Shown here: positions 8,320 through 15,745 of the stretch, piece by piece | Numbering within the stretch: the stretch's first letter is position 1 | How the letters are laid out: each line of letters opens with the position of its first letter | Assembly (NCBI RefSeq): GCF_001613205.1 | Contig: NZ_BDBX01000029.1 | Span: 112,443 to 176,442, forward strand | Direction: 5' to 3' | DNA length: 64,000 nt | DNA from: Nocardia sienata NBRC 100364 | GTDB taxonomy: Bacteria; Actinomycetota; Actinomycetes; Mycobacteriales; Mycobacteriaceae | The notes under the pieces: generated by a model | Seen by the model: the letters and a program-made list of their open reading frames with translations, nothing else | Told to the model about the DNA's origin: nothing | Databases searched by the model: none | Program-made: the position numbers and the translations under genes

Positions 8320-8801
8320 GAGTTATCTCCTGTGTAGTCGTCTGATCCGATGTGTCCGATGTGCTATTTCGCCGCCGTGGACGGCAGCCGGCCGGGTCCT
8401 TGTCCGCTCTGCGACCGAGGGCCGAGCCGGGTGTGTGAAGGCTTTCCGTTCGGCGCGTTCCTTTCTCGGGGGCCCGACGCCGGGGCGGGTGCGCCCGTTC
8501 CCGGACGACTCCGTCGGCGCCTCTGGGGTGCGCGAAGTCCAATCGACCGGTTTCGCCGAGCACGAAGCGCGTAGCGACGGAGTGGGGGGACAGTCGTTCG
8601 CGAGCGGACGCCAGGCGCGGCCATCGGTGCGGACCGGAACCGGCTTCCGGCCGCCAACTCGGCAGAGCTCACGAGCCGACACCTGTGATCGCCTGTGTAC
8701 GGGCGTCACCTCAACGCACCTGTCTCCGGCTCCGGCGACCCGGCGTCGGGGCAGCTCTCACCGGCAGATGGGTGTCGGCCCAACTGCCCTGCGGAGGACT
8801 G
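8320..8801. other. Intergenic stretch without a convincing gene
   Basis: Frames exist on both strands, but all are Arg/Pro/Ser-rich and lack any family-like sequence or start signal. One plus-strand frame begins with two CxxC pairs (8350-8450) but then degenerates. The promoter of the small secreted protein should lie at the left side. I see nothing else in it. Confidence 0.5.
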
Positions 8802-9209
8802 TCATCTCCGGCAGACGCAGAGACTGAGCAGTATCTCTTCCCCGGTCGGGGCTACCCCGGATGCCGGTAACGCCCTCGGCGATACCCGTAAGGTGGAATT
8901 CGACAGGCCCACAACGAAGCCCAGAAAGAGCAGCGCGACGGGCCATAGATCGTCGAGCCGGGGGCGCGGCACCGCGGCCCGCACGCAGGCGTAGCGGCAG
9001 TGCACGGATTGCCCACCCGTTCCATCGGGCCGCTCGACCTCCGGCTCGGCCGAATTGTTCAGCGCGACAAAGGAAGACACGAGCGACACATAGGTGGTCT
9101 CACGCGGATCCACCATCCGACCGTCGCGAACCTCGAGCGTCAGTACCACCGCGGCGAAGACGAGCACGAGCACGAGCAGCAGCTCCGGCGCCCGCGCGAT
9201 ATGCCTCAC
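8802..9209 (-). CDS. Small two-helix membrane protein, unknown function
   Basis: A 135-aa protein with an N-terminal transmembrane helix (LLLVLVLVFAAVVLTLEV, about residues 10-28) and a second one near residue 90 (LWPVALLFLGFVVGL). The loop between them contains a Cys-containing segment, HCRYACVRAAVP. The C-terminus carries two more Cys (LLSLCVCRR). It could be the last gene of the operon formed by the hydrolase/partner pairs to its right, since it lies 83 nt beyond the partner gene on the same strand. No family recognised; the two regular hydrophobic segments are the main reason to call it. Confidence 0.5.
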   Translation of the reverse strand: MRHIARAPELLLVLVLVFAAVVLTLEVRDGRMVDPRETTYVSLVSSFVALNNSAEPEVERPDGTGGQSVHCRYACVRAAVPRPRLDDLWPVALLFLGFVVGLSNSTLRVSPRALPASGVAPTGEEILLSLCVCRR

Positions 9210-9292
9210 AGTCGCCGATACTAACCGACCGCGCCATGCCCGGTTTATCCGGTTCCCTTCCCCCTGGAACGAATTCGTCTATGCCGCAACGA

Positions 9293-9859
9293 CTACCGCG
9301 ACGCGCCGTTGGCGCCCGTATCGCAGATCCATCGAGAATCGGCCCGGCCCGGCAATGGATCCGCCTCGGCACCGGCCGGCGAATCCGCTGTCGAACGAGT
9401 CCCTCGCACGGTGAGCGGGTGTTCGATCACTTCCGGAAGCGGCATGCCCGCAGGCGAGCCGACCGCGAACGGCGGAGTCGAACCGGAGAGACTCACATAA
9501 CCGCCCACGCTCTCGCGGACGGAAAGACCGGCATGGCCCGGGGTACGCGTATACGCCGCGCGCGGCGGGTTATCGCGATCGGTTCGAGTCGGCCATCCGA
9601 ATCGGTTCCAGGATTGCACGACCAGTTCGAAGTAATCGCTCCGGATCTCGGATGGCGCCTCGATCACCCAATACGCCATATCGAAGAACTCGGCGGCGAA
9701 ATCTTTTGCGGGAAGCGTCACACCCGCATGCAGGTGCGCGTGCGGAAGCTCAGGGTGAGAAAGCGCCAACGCCGACCCGACCGGCAGTGTCCGCAATGTG
9801 AGCACGAAATATCGGTAGAGCTGTTCGCGCGCGGCCCACTGGGTCGGTTCGGAAGTCAT
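9293..9859 (-). CDS. Hydrolase-associated protein, unknown family (paralogue 1)
   Basis: A 188-aa soluble protein without signal peptide. It is clearly paralogous to the protein at 11338-11850: shared features are LRTLPVGSALALSHPELPHAHLHAG, a YWV motif, GWPTRTDRD, AYTRTP, LSVRE and a SLSGSTPPFAVGSPAG segment. The ATG at 9859 aligns with the start region of the paralogue. It lies 40 nt downstream of a DUF1023-type hydrolase; the same gene pair is repeated immediately upstream, which suggests a functional partnership (chaperone, immunity-like or co-secreted factor are all possible). The protein ends with a poorly conserved 40-residue tail. Confidence 0.75.
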   Translation of the reverse strand: MTSEPTQWAAREQLYRYFVLTLRTLPVGSALALSHPELPHAHLHAGVTLPAKDFAAEFFDMAYWVIEAPSEIRSDYFELVVQSWNRFGWPTRTDRDNPPRAAYTRTPGHAGLSVRESVGGYVSLSGSTPPFAVGSPAGMPLPEVIEHPLTVRGTRSTADSPAGAEADPLPGRADSRWICDTGANGASR

Positions 9860-9899
9860 ACAAGCATCCTCACTTCGAACGATTCGCAACTCGTCGCTG

Positions 9900-11153
9900 T
9901 CACTGTAGCCAGGCAACCTGATCCCTGTGGCCGGTCATTATGAGACCGATACTTCGCGAGGAAGGATTGGCAGAGCTCAGGTAATTGTCCACCTCATGGT
10001 CCAGCAGATTCAACGAGTTGACGCCACGCGCCGATCCGGCCGCGAAATTAGGGGCGCCGTACTCGGAATCGGTGGGCCTCTTGTCGTGCGTATCCGGCAT
10101 GTGCTGCAGCGGATCGTTGGGAGCCAAGGCCGCGGAGACATGATCGGCGGTACGCGCGGGCTCCACACCCGCAAGTCTCAGATCGCTGACATGACCCACA
10201 CCTGTTCCCCAACTACCGAAGAAGATCAAGTCGTCGGTGTCCAGCGTATGTCCATGGCCTGCGGCGTGGCCGGCCAGAACACTGCCGTAGGAGTAACCGA
10301 TCGTGGTGGTGTGCGCCGGCGGTCCCTGATGTGTCACCCGCAACCCGTCGTGATAGCTGCGTACTGCGGCGGCACCGTCCGCGGCGAACTGCGGAAACAT
10401 CGTCTCGGTGATCGTAGTGGGGTTGTCGTAGTTGCCCCAGAAAGTCACCGACGTCATGGCCTTGGGGTCGGCCAGCGCGGCCGACTGCCGTATCTGCGTA
10501 ATCGTATCCTCGGCGAATCCGACGGCATTGAAATTATTGGCAGGCTGTAGGAAAACCACCGAGTGGTCGGCTAGGTCGGGGTTACCGCGGGATATCACAA
10601 ACCGACCGTCTTCGTCCAGATGGGAGAGCAGGTACGGTCGGCCGCCCAGCAGGCTTTTCAGGTCGTCATAGAGTTCGGCACGCTTTCGATCTCCGGCGAG
10701 ATGGGCCTCCACCTGCAGCCGATCCAAATTCTGCCTGTTGTAGATATCGCGTTCTTTCTGCGGTATCCCGTCCGTGTTTCCGATGAAGAAATCGGCACGA
10801 AACCGCTCTTGCTTCTCCGCTGCGGACAGTCCGGACCACCATCGGTGCACAGCTGCCGGACTTTCGCGTATGCCACCGACCGAGAGACGGGACGCGGTAC
10901 TCGGGGCAGGAGGCGTAACACTCATCAAACGCTTCAGCACACTGTTGTTGTCCGCGTCGGCGATCATCAACTTGTGCTCTCCGCGTAGCAAGACCTCCCG
11001 GGTCCTCCGGTAAAGGGTTTCGGAAATGCCCTCACCCATCTCACCGATAATTCTGTTCAGCCGCTCGGCGAGCAAGTGTGCATCGCGAATTCCGCTACCG
11101 ATTCCCAAGGGAAAGATATTCGAAAAATCCCCGTCCGGGCCGAATCTGTTCAA
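9900..11153 (-). CDS. DUF1023-type alpha/beta hydrolase (paralogue 1)
   Basis: A 417-aa protein. Residues 1-180 contain helical segments with the family signature WWSGLSAAEKQERF...GNTDGIPQKERDIYNRQNLD. Residues about 210-410 are an alpha/beta-hydrolase domain with the nucleophile elbow TTTIGYSYGSVLAG (Ser), followed by DLIFFGSWGTGVGHVSDL. The catalytic acid and His are probably in the APNDPLQHMP and GHRDQV regions. The TTG at 11153 is chosen: GAGGAG lies 5 nt upstream, and the resulting length (417 aa) matches paralogue 2 (416 aa). Such proteins are common in Nocardia, often near secretion or toxin-like genes; substrate unknown. No signal peptide was seen. Confidence 0.82.
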   Translation of the reverse strand: MNRFGPDGDFSNIFPLGIGSGIRDAHLLAERLNRIIGEMGEGISETLYRRTREVLLRGEHKLMIADADNNSVLKRLMSVTPPAPSTASRLSVGGIRESPAAVHRWWSGLSAAEKQERFRADFFIGNTDGIPQKERDIYNRQNLDRLQVEAHLAGDRKRAELYDDLKSLLGGRPYLLSHLDEDGRFVISRGNPDLADHSVVFLQPANNFNAVGFAEDTITQIRQSAALADPKAMTSVTFWGNYDNPTTITETMFPQFAADGAAAVRSYHDGLRVTHQGPPAHTTTIGYSYGSVLAGHAAGHGHTLDTDDLIFFGSWGTGVGHVSDLRLAGVEPARTADHVSAALAPNDPLQHMPDTHDKRPTDSEYGAPNFAAGSARGVNSLNLLDHEVDNYLSSANPSSRSIGLIMTGHRDQVAWLQ

Positions 11154-11337
11154 CCCGACTCCTCGCCGGTAGACCGATGCCTGCTCTGCAGGCGACCTGC
11201 GTGCCCGGCGACCACACGACAACGGGGACGCTCGCCCCGCCACCGCGGTATCGACGCGACCACGGTCACGAGCTCATTGTGCCAGATCGGAACAACCCCC
11301 GCGGTCGCAGGACGAAACCATCCGAGCCGGCGGGCCG

Positions 11338-11850
11338 CTACCACCGCCGGTCCGGATCGGCCTCCTCCTGCGTGTCGAGCGGGTGTCCGATCGACTCCGG
11401 CAACGGCGGTCCGGCCGGCGAACCGGCTGCGAACGGCGGAGTCGTACCGGACAGGCTCATATCACCGTCCGCGTTCTCCCGGATCGAAAGCCCGAATCGA
11501 TCAGGAGTGCGCGTGTAGCCCGCGCGCGGCGCCGAATCACGGTCGGTTCGTGTCGGCCAACCGGCCCGGGTCCAGGAGGCCACGACCAGATCGAAACAGT
11601 CTCCGGCAGCTTCGGGGCCGATACCGGTGACCCAATATGAGATGTCGAATGCCTCCGCCGGGGCGTCCGTTTCGGTATCGGTGCGGGGAAGAACAACGCC
11701 GCCGTGCAACCGCGCCTGCGGAATATCCGGGTGGACCAGTGACAATGCCGCTCCGACCGGGAGCAGCCGCAGCGTTCGCTGCAAATACCCGTACAACACC
11801 TTCCGCGCCTCGGCCTGAGTCCCTCCGGAACTGTTTCGAACGTCCATCAT
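11338..11850 (-). CDS. Hydrolase-associated protein, unknown family (paralogue 2)
   Basis: A 170-aa soluble protein paralogous to the one at 9293-9859: LRLLPVGAALSLVHPDIPQARLHGG, YWVTG, GWPTRTDRDSAPRAGYTRTPDR, LSIREN and SLSGTTPPFAAGSPAG line up with few gaps. GGGAG 5 nt upstream supports the ATG at 11850. It follows hydrolase paralogue 2 by 35 nt and precedes hydrolase paralogue 1 after a 184-nt gap, so the two-gene unit is arrayed head to tail. Function unknown. Confidence 0.75.
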   Translation of the reverse strand: MMDVRNSSGGTQAEARKVLYGYLQRTLRLLPVGAALSLVHPDIPQARLHGGVVLPRTDTETDAPAEAFDISYWVTGIGPEAAGDCFDLVVASWTRAGWPTRTDRDSAPRAGYTRTPDRFGLSIRENADGDMSLSGTTPPFAAGSPAGPPLPESIGHPLDTQEEADPDRRW

Positions 11851-11885
11851 CTACTCCCTGTTGCAGTCCCCTCCGGCCGCGGCAC

Positions 11886-13136
11886 TCACGAAACGAGGTG
11901 GCCACGACCGGTTATGATAAGCGCAATATTTCCTGAAGCCGGATTTTCGGAGCGCATATACGCTTCTGCCATATGATCCCAGTGGTTGAAATGGCCGGGC
12001 AGAATCGATGTGGACTGCAACACCGTAGCGCGGAAATCCGAACTGGTGGGCTGCGGTCCGTGCGTGCCCGGCATCAGTTGTACGAAATCGCTGTCGGTTA
12101 TCGTCGCGAAAACCCGCTCGGCGGTGCGTTCGGGCGCGACACCGGTCAGCCTGAGATCACCGACGTGGTTCACGCCGGTTCCCCAACTACCGAGAAACAG
12201 GATGTTGTCGGTGTTCAATGTCGCGCCGTGACCGGCGCTGTGGCCCGCCAGCACGCTCGCGTAGGAATGGCCGATCGTGGTGGTGTGCGCCCCGCCCCTT
12301 TCATGCGTCGCCCGCAAACCCTCGTGATATTCACGCACCCGGACAGCACCGTCCTGGGCGAACGCCGGGAACATCGCCTCGGTCATCGATTGGGGTTGAT
12401 CGTAGTCTCCCCAGTAGGTCACCGCGGTTCGCTGACGAGGCGCAGCGAGTACCGCCAGATCCCGGAACTGCCGCGCAGTGGGTACCGCATAGGGAAGCTG
12501 ATTGAGTCCGCGGCCTGCGGGTTGCAGCAATACCACCGTGTTGTCCGCGAGGTCCGGGTTGTCCAGTGATATCGCGATCCTCCCTCTGTCGTCCAGATAG
12601 GAGAGGTAGAAGCGCGGCTCTTCCTGATCTGAGCCACGCAGCAGTTTCATTATTTCTGCATAATTCTCATCCTCGTCCAGATTCCCGGATCGAGCCTTCA
12701 GATCGATGAGATTGCGCCGGTTGTAGAAATCTCGATCCGCATGAGGGATACCGTCCCGGTTTCCGAGAAAAGGATCCCGGCGAAATAATTCCTCCCGGTC
12801 GGATCTGGACAGACCGCTCCATGCCTCCCGGAGTTGCCGCGGATCGCGCGGCAGGCCGATATCCGGCACCGCCGCCCTGGACGGCGCCGACGGCGGCCCT
12901 TGCTCCAGAAGTGCCCGTAGCAACCGGTCGTTGTCCCGTTCGGCGATAATGAACTGCTCGTTTCCCCGAAGCACCGCATCGCGAGTTCTGCGATACAAAC
13001 TGTCGGAAATCCCTCGGCCCATCTCCTGAACGACTCGGTCCAGGCGCTGAGCGATCAGCCTCGCCTGAAGGATTCCGGGATGGTTCGCCTGTAAGAAAGC
13101 ATCGATCTCGCTGGGCCTCGAGCGGAAGTGGACCAT
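11886..13136 (-). CDS. DUF1023-type alpha/beta hydrolase (paralogue 2)
   Basis: A 416-aa protein of the same family and layout as the one at 9900-11153. The N-terminal helical region carries AWSGLSRSDREELFRRDPFLGNRDGIPHADRDFYNRRNL (broken here: W-S-G-L-S, then G-N-R-D-G-I-P, then Y-N-R-R-N-L). The hydrolase domain has the nucleophile motif TTTIGHSYASVLAGHSAGH and ILFLGSWGTGVNHVGDL. Start: ATG at 13136 with GAGGTGA just upstream; the frame extends further, but that part overlaps GC-poor spacer. First gene of the duplicated module. The elbow differs from its paralogue (GHSYAS against GYSYGS), so substrate preferences may have diverged. Confidence 0.82.
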   Translation of the reverse strand: MVHFRSRPSEIDAFLQANHPGILQARLIAQRLDRVVQEMGRGISDSLYRRTRDAVLRGNEQFIIAERDNDRLLRALLEQGPPSAPSRAAVPDIGLPRDPRQLREAWSGLSRSDREELFRRDPFLGNRDGIPHADRDFYNRRNLIDLKARSGNLDEDENYAEIMKLLRGSDQEEPRFYLSYLDDRGRIAISLDNPDLADNTVVLLQPAGRGLNQLPYAVPTARQFRDLAVLAAPRQRTAVTYWGDYDQPQSMTEAMFPAFAQDGAVRVREYHEGLRATHERGGAHTTTIGHSYASVLAGHSAGHGATLNTDNILFLGSWGTGVNHVGDLRLTGVAPERTAERVFATITDSDFVQLMPGTHGPQPTSSDFRATVLQSTSILPGHFNHWDHMAEAYMRSENPASGNIALIITGRGHLVS

Positions 13137-13456
13137 GTACTCACCTCGGCGACCAGCTGGCAGGGCCCGGCCGGAGGTGACCACACTTTCGTCGGGGGCG
13201 CACAGCCCCGACAGTCCAGCGGTGGTCCATCGAGCAAGTGTCCCAGACTGTTCAAATCTCCGCATAGTGGACAGATCCGGCGTGCAGGTACCCGCCGGTA
13301 TAGCCCCCAAGACGGCACCGGCGATGCTCGGCACCGGGGGCGTCGAGGAACACCTCGGCGGACAACCGGAGCCGCCCGTAGGTGGCGGCGCTCCCCAACG
13401 CTGCGCAGCGACCGATCATCATCCGCCGGGTAACGTCGACGACCGGCGGGAAACGC
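13137..13456. other. Intergenic region upstream of the hydrolase module
   Basis: The 320 nt between the hydrolase start and the rpsN terminator contain no convincing gene. It should hold the promoter of the duplicated hydrolase module; I see no clear operator. Confidence 0.45.
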
Positions 13457-13490
13457 GCGAAGGACCCGAGCCGAGGCTCGGGTCCTTCGC
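13457..13490 (-). terminator. rpsN operon terminator (distal hairpin)
   Basis: A perfect 16-bp inverted repeat (GCGAAGGACCCGAGCC, complement at 13475-13490) closes on a 2-nt centre, so the working loop is about 4 nt. It lies 43 nt past the rpsN stop. Together with the proximal hairpin it should end the rplN-rplX-rplE-rpsN transcript, showing that the operon now finishes at rpsN. Confidence 0.8.
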
Positions 13491-13500
13491 TGCGTTATGG

Positions 13501-13529
13501 GATCCCGGATCGGCGAACCGTCCGGGATC
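13501..13529 (-). terminator. Proximal hairpin directly after rpsN
   Basis: A 9-bp inverted repeat, GATCCCGGA (13501-13509) with TCCGGGATC (13521-13529), begins 3 nt after the rpsN stop codon. It may help termination or protect the mRNA 3' end. Confidence 0.5.
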
Positions 13530-13532
13530 TGC

Positions 13533-13718
13533 TCACCAGGAGCTCTTGTGCACGCCCGGCAGCTCGCCGCGGTGCGCCATTTCGCGCAGGCACACGCGGC
13601 ACAGGCCGAACTTGCGGTACACCGCGTGCGGCCGGCCGCAGCGCTGGCAGCGGGTGTAGGCGCGGACAGCGAACTTCGGCTTGCGGTTGGCCTTGTTGAC
13701 CAGTGCTTTCTTGGCCAT
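13533..13718 (-). CDS. rpsN: 30S ribosomal protein S14 (zinc-binding type)
   Basis: S14 (61 aa) of the small subunit head. It has the zinc ribbon CQRCG...CRVCL typical of the short C+ form and the conserved ending GELPGVHKSSW. It begins MAKKALVNKANRKPKFAVRA and starts 3 nt after rplE ends. In the usual spc operon rpsH follows at once; here two hairpins and unrelated genes follow. Its last 23 nt or more are repeated at 1152-1190, next to rpsH. The gene itself is complete and looks functional. Confidence 0.97.
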   Translation of the reverse strand: MAKKALVNKANRKPKFAVRAYTRCQRCGRPHAVYRKFGLCRVCLREMAHRGELPGVHKSSW

Positions 13719-13721
13719 GTC

Positions 13722-14285
13722 TCAGTTCTCCTTGAACGGGAAGCCGAGGTGCTTCAGCAGGGCACGGCCTTCTTCGTTGTTGGTCGCGGTGGTGACAACG
13801 GTGATATCCATACCGCGCGGACGGTCGATCTTGTCCACATCGATCTCGTGGAACATCGACTGCTCGCTCAGGCCGAACGTGTAGTTGCCGTTGCCGTCGA
13901 ACTGCTTGGGCGACAGGCCGCGGAAGTCGCGGATACGGGGCAGGGCGATCGAGACCAGGCGGTCCAGGAACTCCCACATCCGGTCGCCGCGCAGGGTGAC
14001 CTTGGCGCCGATCGGCATACCCTCACGCAGCTTGAACTGCGCGATGGACTTGGTGGCCTTGCGGATCTGCGGCTTCTGGCCGGTGATCAGGGCCAGGTCG
14101 TCGACCGCGCCGTTGATCAGCTTCGCGTCGCGGGCAGCGTCACCGACACCCATGTTCACCACGACCTTGACCACGCCCGGGATCTGCATGACGTTGGCGT
14201 AGTTGAACTCGTTGTTCAGCGCGTCCTTGATCTCTTCGCGGTAGCGCTGCTTGAGCCGGGGCTGCACTTTCTCGGTGGTGGTCAT
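13722..14285 (-). CDS. rplE: 50S ribosomal protein L5
   Basis: L5 (187 aa) binds 5S rRNA and the central protuberance. Recognised by YREEIKDALNNEFNYANVMQIPGVVKVVVNMG (seen in parts: NEFNYANVMQIP, VVVNMGVGDA), the KLREGMPIGAKVTLRG segment and the C-terminal TTATNNEEGRALLKHLGFPF. Length is normal for actinobacteria. The ATG at 14285 lies 1 nt after rplX, and rpsN begins 3 nt downstream, so translation is probably coupled. Confidence 0.97.
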   Translation of the reverse strand: MTTTEKVQPRLKQRYREEIKDALNNEFNYANVMQIPGVVKVVVNMGVGDAARDAKLINGAVDDLALITGQKPQIRKATKSIAQFKLREGMPIGAKVTLRGDRMWEFLDRLVSIALPRIRDFRGLSPKQFDGNGNYTFGLSEQSMFHEIDVDKIDRPRGMDITVVTTATNNEEGRALLKHLGFPFKEN

Positions 14286-14286
14286 A

Positions 14287-14604
14287 TCAGATGTCCTTCC
14301 CGTTCTTACGGGAGATCCGAACCCGCTTGCCGGTTTCTTCGTCGGTGCGGTAGCCGATCCGGGTCGGATTACCGTCCGAGTCGACGACCATCACGTTGGA
14401 CACGTGGATGGGCGCTTCCTGGGTCACGATTCCGCCCGAGGAGGCGCCACGCAGGTTCGCGGAGTTCGCGACGTGCTTCTTGATCCGGTTCACGCCCTCG
14501 ACCAGGATCCGGTTCTCCTTCGGGAAGGCCTGGATGACCTTGCCCTTGGCGCCCTTGTCCTTGCCCGAGACGACGAGCACGGTATCGCCCTTGTGCACCT
14601 TCAT
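14287..14604 (-). CDS. rplX: 50S ribosomal protein L24
   Basis: L24 (105 aa), an assembly initiator of the large subunit. It begins MKVHKGDTVLVVSGKDKGAKG (a KOW motif), followed by VIQAFPKENRILVEGVNRIKKH, standard for the family. It sits between rplN (1-nt gap) and rplE (1-nt gap) in the usual order. No anomalies seen. Confidence 0.97.
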   Translation of the reverse strand: MKVHKGDTVLVVSGKDKGAKGKVIQAFPKENRILVEGVNRIKKHVANSANLRGASSGGIVTQEAPIHVSNVMVVDSDGNPTRIGYRTDEETGKRVRISRKNGKDI

Positions 14605-14605
14605 G

Positions 14606-14974
14606 TCAGAGCACCTCCGGGGCCAGCGAAACGATCTTCATGAACTTCTTGTCGCGCAGCTCGCGCCCGACCGGGCCGAAGATGCGGGTGCCGCGCGGGT
14701 CGTTGTCCGCCTTGATGAGCACGGCGGCGTTCTCGTCGAAACGGATGTAGGAACCATCCGGACGGCGCCGTTCCTTGGTGGTGCGCACCACGACGGCCTT
14801 CACGACGTCACCCCGCTTGACGTTGCCGCCGGGGATGGCGTCTTTCACAGTGGCGACGATGACATCGCCGATACCGGCATAGCGGCGCGACGAACCACCG
14901 AGAACGCGGATGCAGAGGATCTCCTTGGCACCCGTGTTGTCGGCGACGCGCAGCCGCGACTCCTGCTGAATCAC
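14606..14974 (-). CDS. rplN: 50S ribosomal protein L14
   Basis: L14 (122 aa) contacts 16S rRNA in the intersubunit bridge. The sequence IQQESRLRVADNTGAKEILCIRVLGG (in parts) and the ending RELRDKKFMKIVSLAPEVL are diagnostic, and the length is exactly that of the family when the GTG at 14974 is used; the frame extends upstream without homology. It is the first intact gene of this ribosomal cluster. Upstream, where rpsQ usually sits, there is a 770-nt spacer with tandem repeats, so a dedicated promoter must drive the operon. The nearest rpsQ sequence in the window is a fragment 47 kb away. Confidence 0.96.
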   Translation of the reverse strand: MIQQESRLRVADNTGAKEILCIRVLGGSSRRYAGIGDVIVATVKDAIPGGNVKRGDVVKAVVVRTTKERRRPDGSYIRFDENAAVLIKADNDPRGTRIFGPVGRELRDKKFMKIVSLAPEVL

Positions 14975-15745
14975 TTCAGCCTCCTCGACCTGGACGATAA
15001 GCACGCCGGATTGCCGACCCGACGGGCATGGTCTGTCACCATCCGAACGCGCGCCTACCAGCGGTTCTGTACGATCTCGACGATCAACCACCGGGGGTTC
15101 GCGGCCGAATCGCGGGCACCGGGCCCACAGGCAACCGGTCAAGGATAGCGAACCCCCAGCTCAAACCGAAATCGAGGCTGTGTTTATTTGCGCGCCTCCG
15201 GCGCGGGTCGGGGCCCTGTGACCCCGATTCTTCCCTCCTCCGCTCAGTCGCTGCGCTCCTTCGCTCCGTCGGTCCAGAATCGGGGGCGGGCCCCGACCCC
15301 TGAGGTAGACCATCCGGAATAGACGGAAGGTCCATGCTGTCGTGCGCCTCGACCAGCCTGGGGAGGTTCACTTCACTGTAAGTGCTCAATGGTCGCCATT
15401 CTCTGGACTGTCGACGGCACACGCTCAGTCGCTGCGCTCCTTCGCTCTGTCGCTCCAGAACCGGGGGCGGGCCCCGACCACCGAGGTAGACCGTCCGGAG
15501 TAGACAGAAGGCGCACGCTGTCGTGCGCCTCGACCAGCCTGGGCAGGCTCACATCACTGTAAGTGCTCAATGGTCGCCATTCTCTGGACTGTCGACGGCA
15601 CACGCGGAGCCCGACGGTCGAAGGCCACGACCCGGGGGCCGGGTCGGTCCGTGTCGCCCGGCGCGACGTCGGGGTGGGGCGCCGGTAGCCTCATGGGGCC
15701 GGTTCGCCTAGAGAGGTGCGGGTCCCGCATCGGGGAGAGGTTTCG
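14975..15745. other. Long leader/spacer between rplN and the M13 peptidase gene
   Basis: About 770 nt without a gene. The left third should contain the rplN promoter on the minus strand; a TATCCT hexamer near 15144-15149 is a weak -10 candidate. The centre is taken up by a 181-bp tandem duplication (15241-15602, separate entry). The right end carries the strong GGGGAGAGG ribosome-binding site of the peptidase gene. Confidence 0.5.
15241..15602. repeat. 181-bp tandem direct repeat, two copies
   Basis: Copy 1 (15241-15421) and copy 2 (15422-15602) have the same order of elements: CGCTCAGTCGCTGCGCTCC, a GGGGGCGGGCCCCGACC palindrome-like core, GGTAGACC, TGTCGTGCGCCTCGACCAGC, and CACTGTAAGTGCTCAATGG to TGTCGACGGCACACG. 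They differ at a limited number of single positions. The repeat is noncoding in appearance: both strands have short frames with identical repeats only because of the duplication. CACTGTAAGTG inside each unit is a small dyad. Confidence 0.85.

Noticed and set aside
8350..8574. Plus-strand frame beginning with two CxxC pairs, possible zinc ribbon
   Set aside because: Only the first 15 residues look special; the rest is Arg/Pro/Gly-rich, there is no ribosome-binding site and no family match.
8320..8801. Possible CRISPR or repeat array in the gene-poor stretch
   Set aside because: No regularly spaced repeats are present.
1152..13553. Classical integrative element with integrase, tRNA target or transfer genes
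   Set aside because: Despite the duplicated rpsN end there is no integrase, recombinase, replication or conjugation gene in the block.
15084..15603. Two similar minus-strand frames with near-identical N-termini upstream of rplN
   Set aside because: The similarity is explained by the 181-bp DNA duplication; the frames have no start signals and no protein-like conservation.
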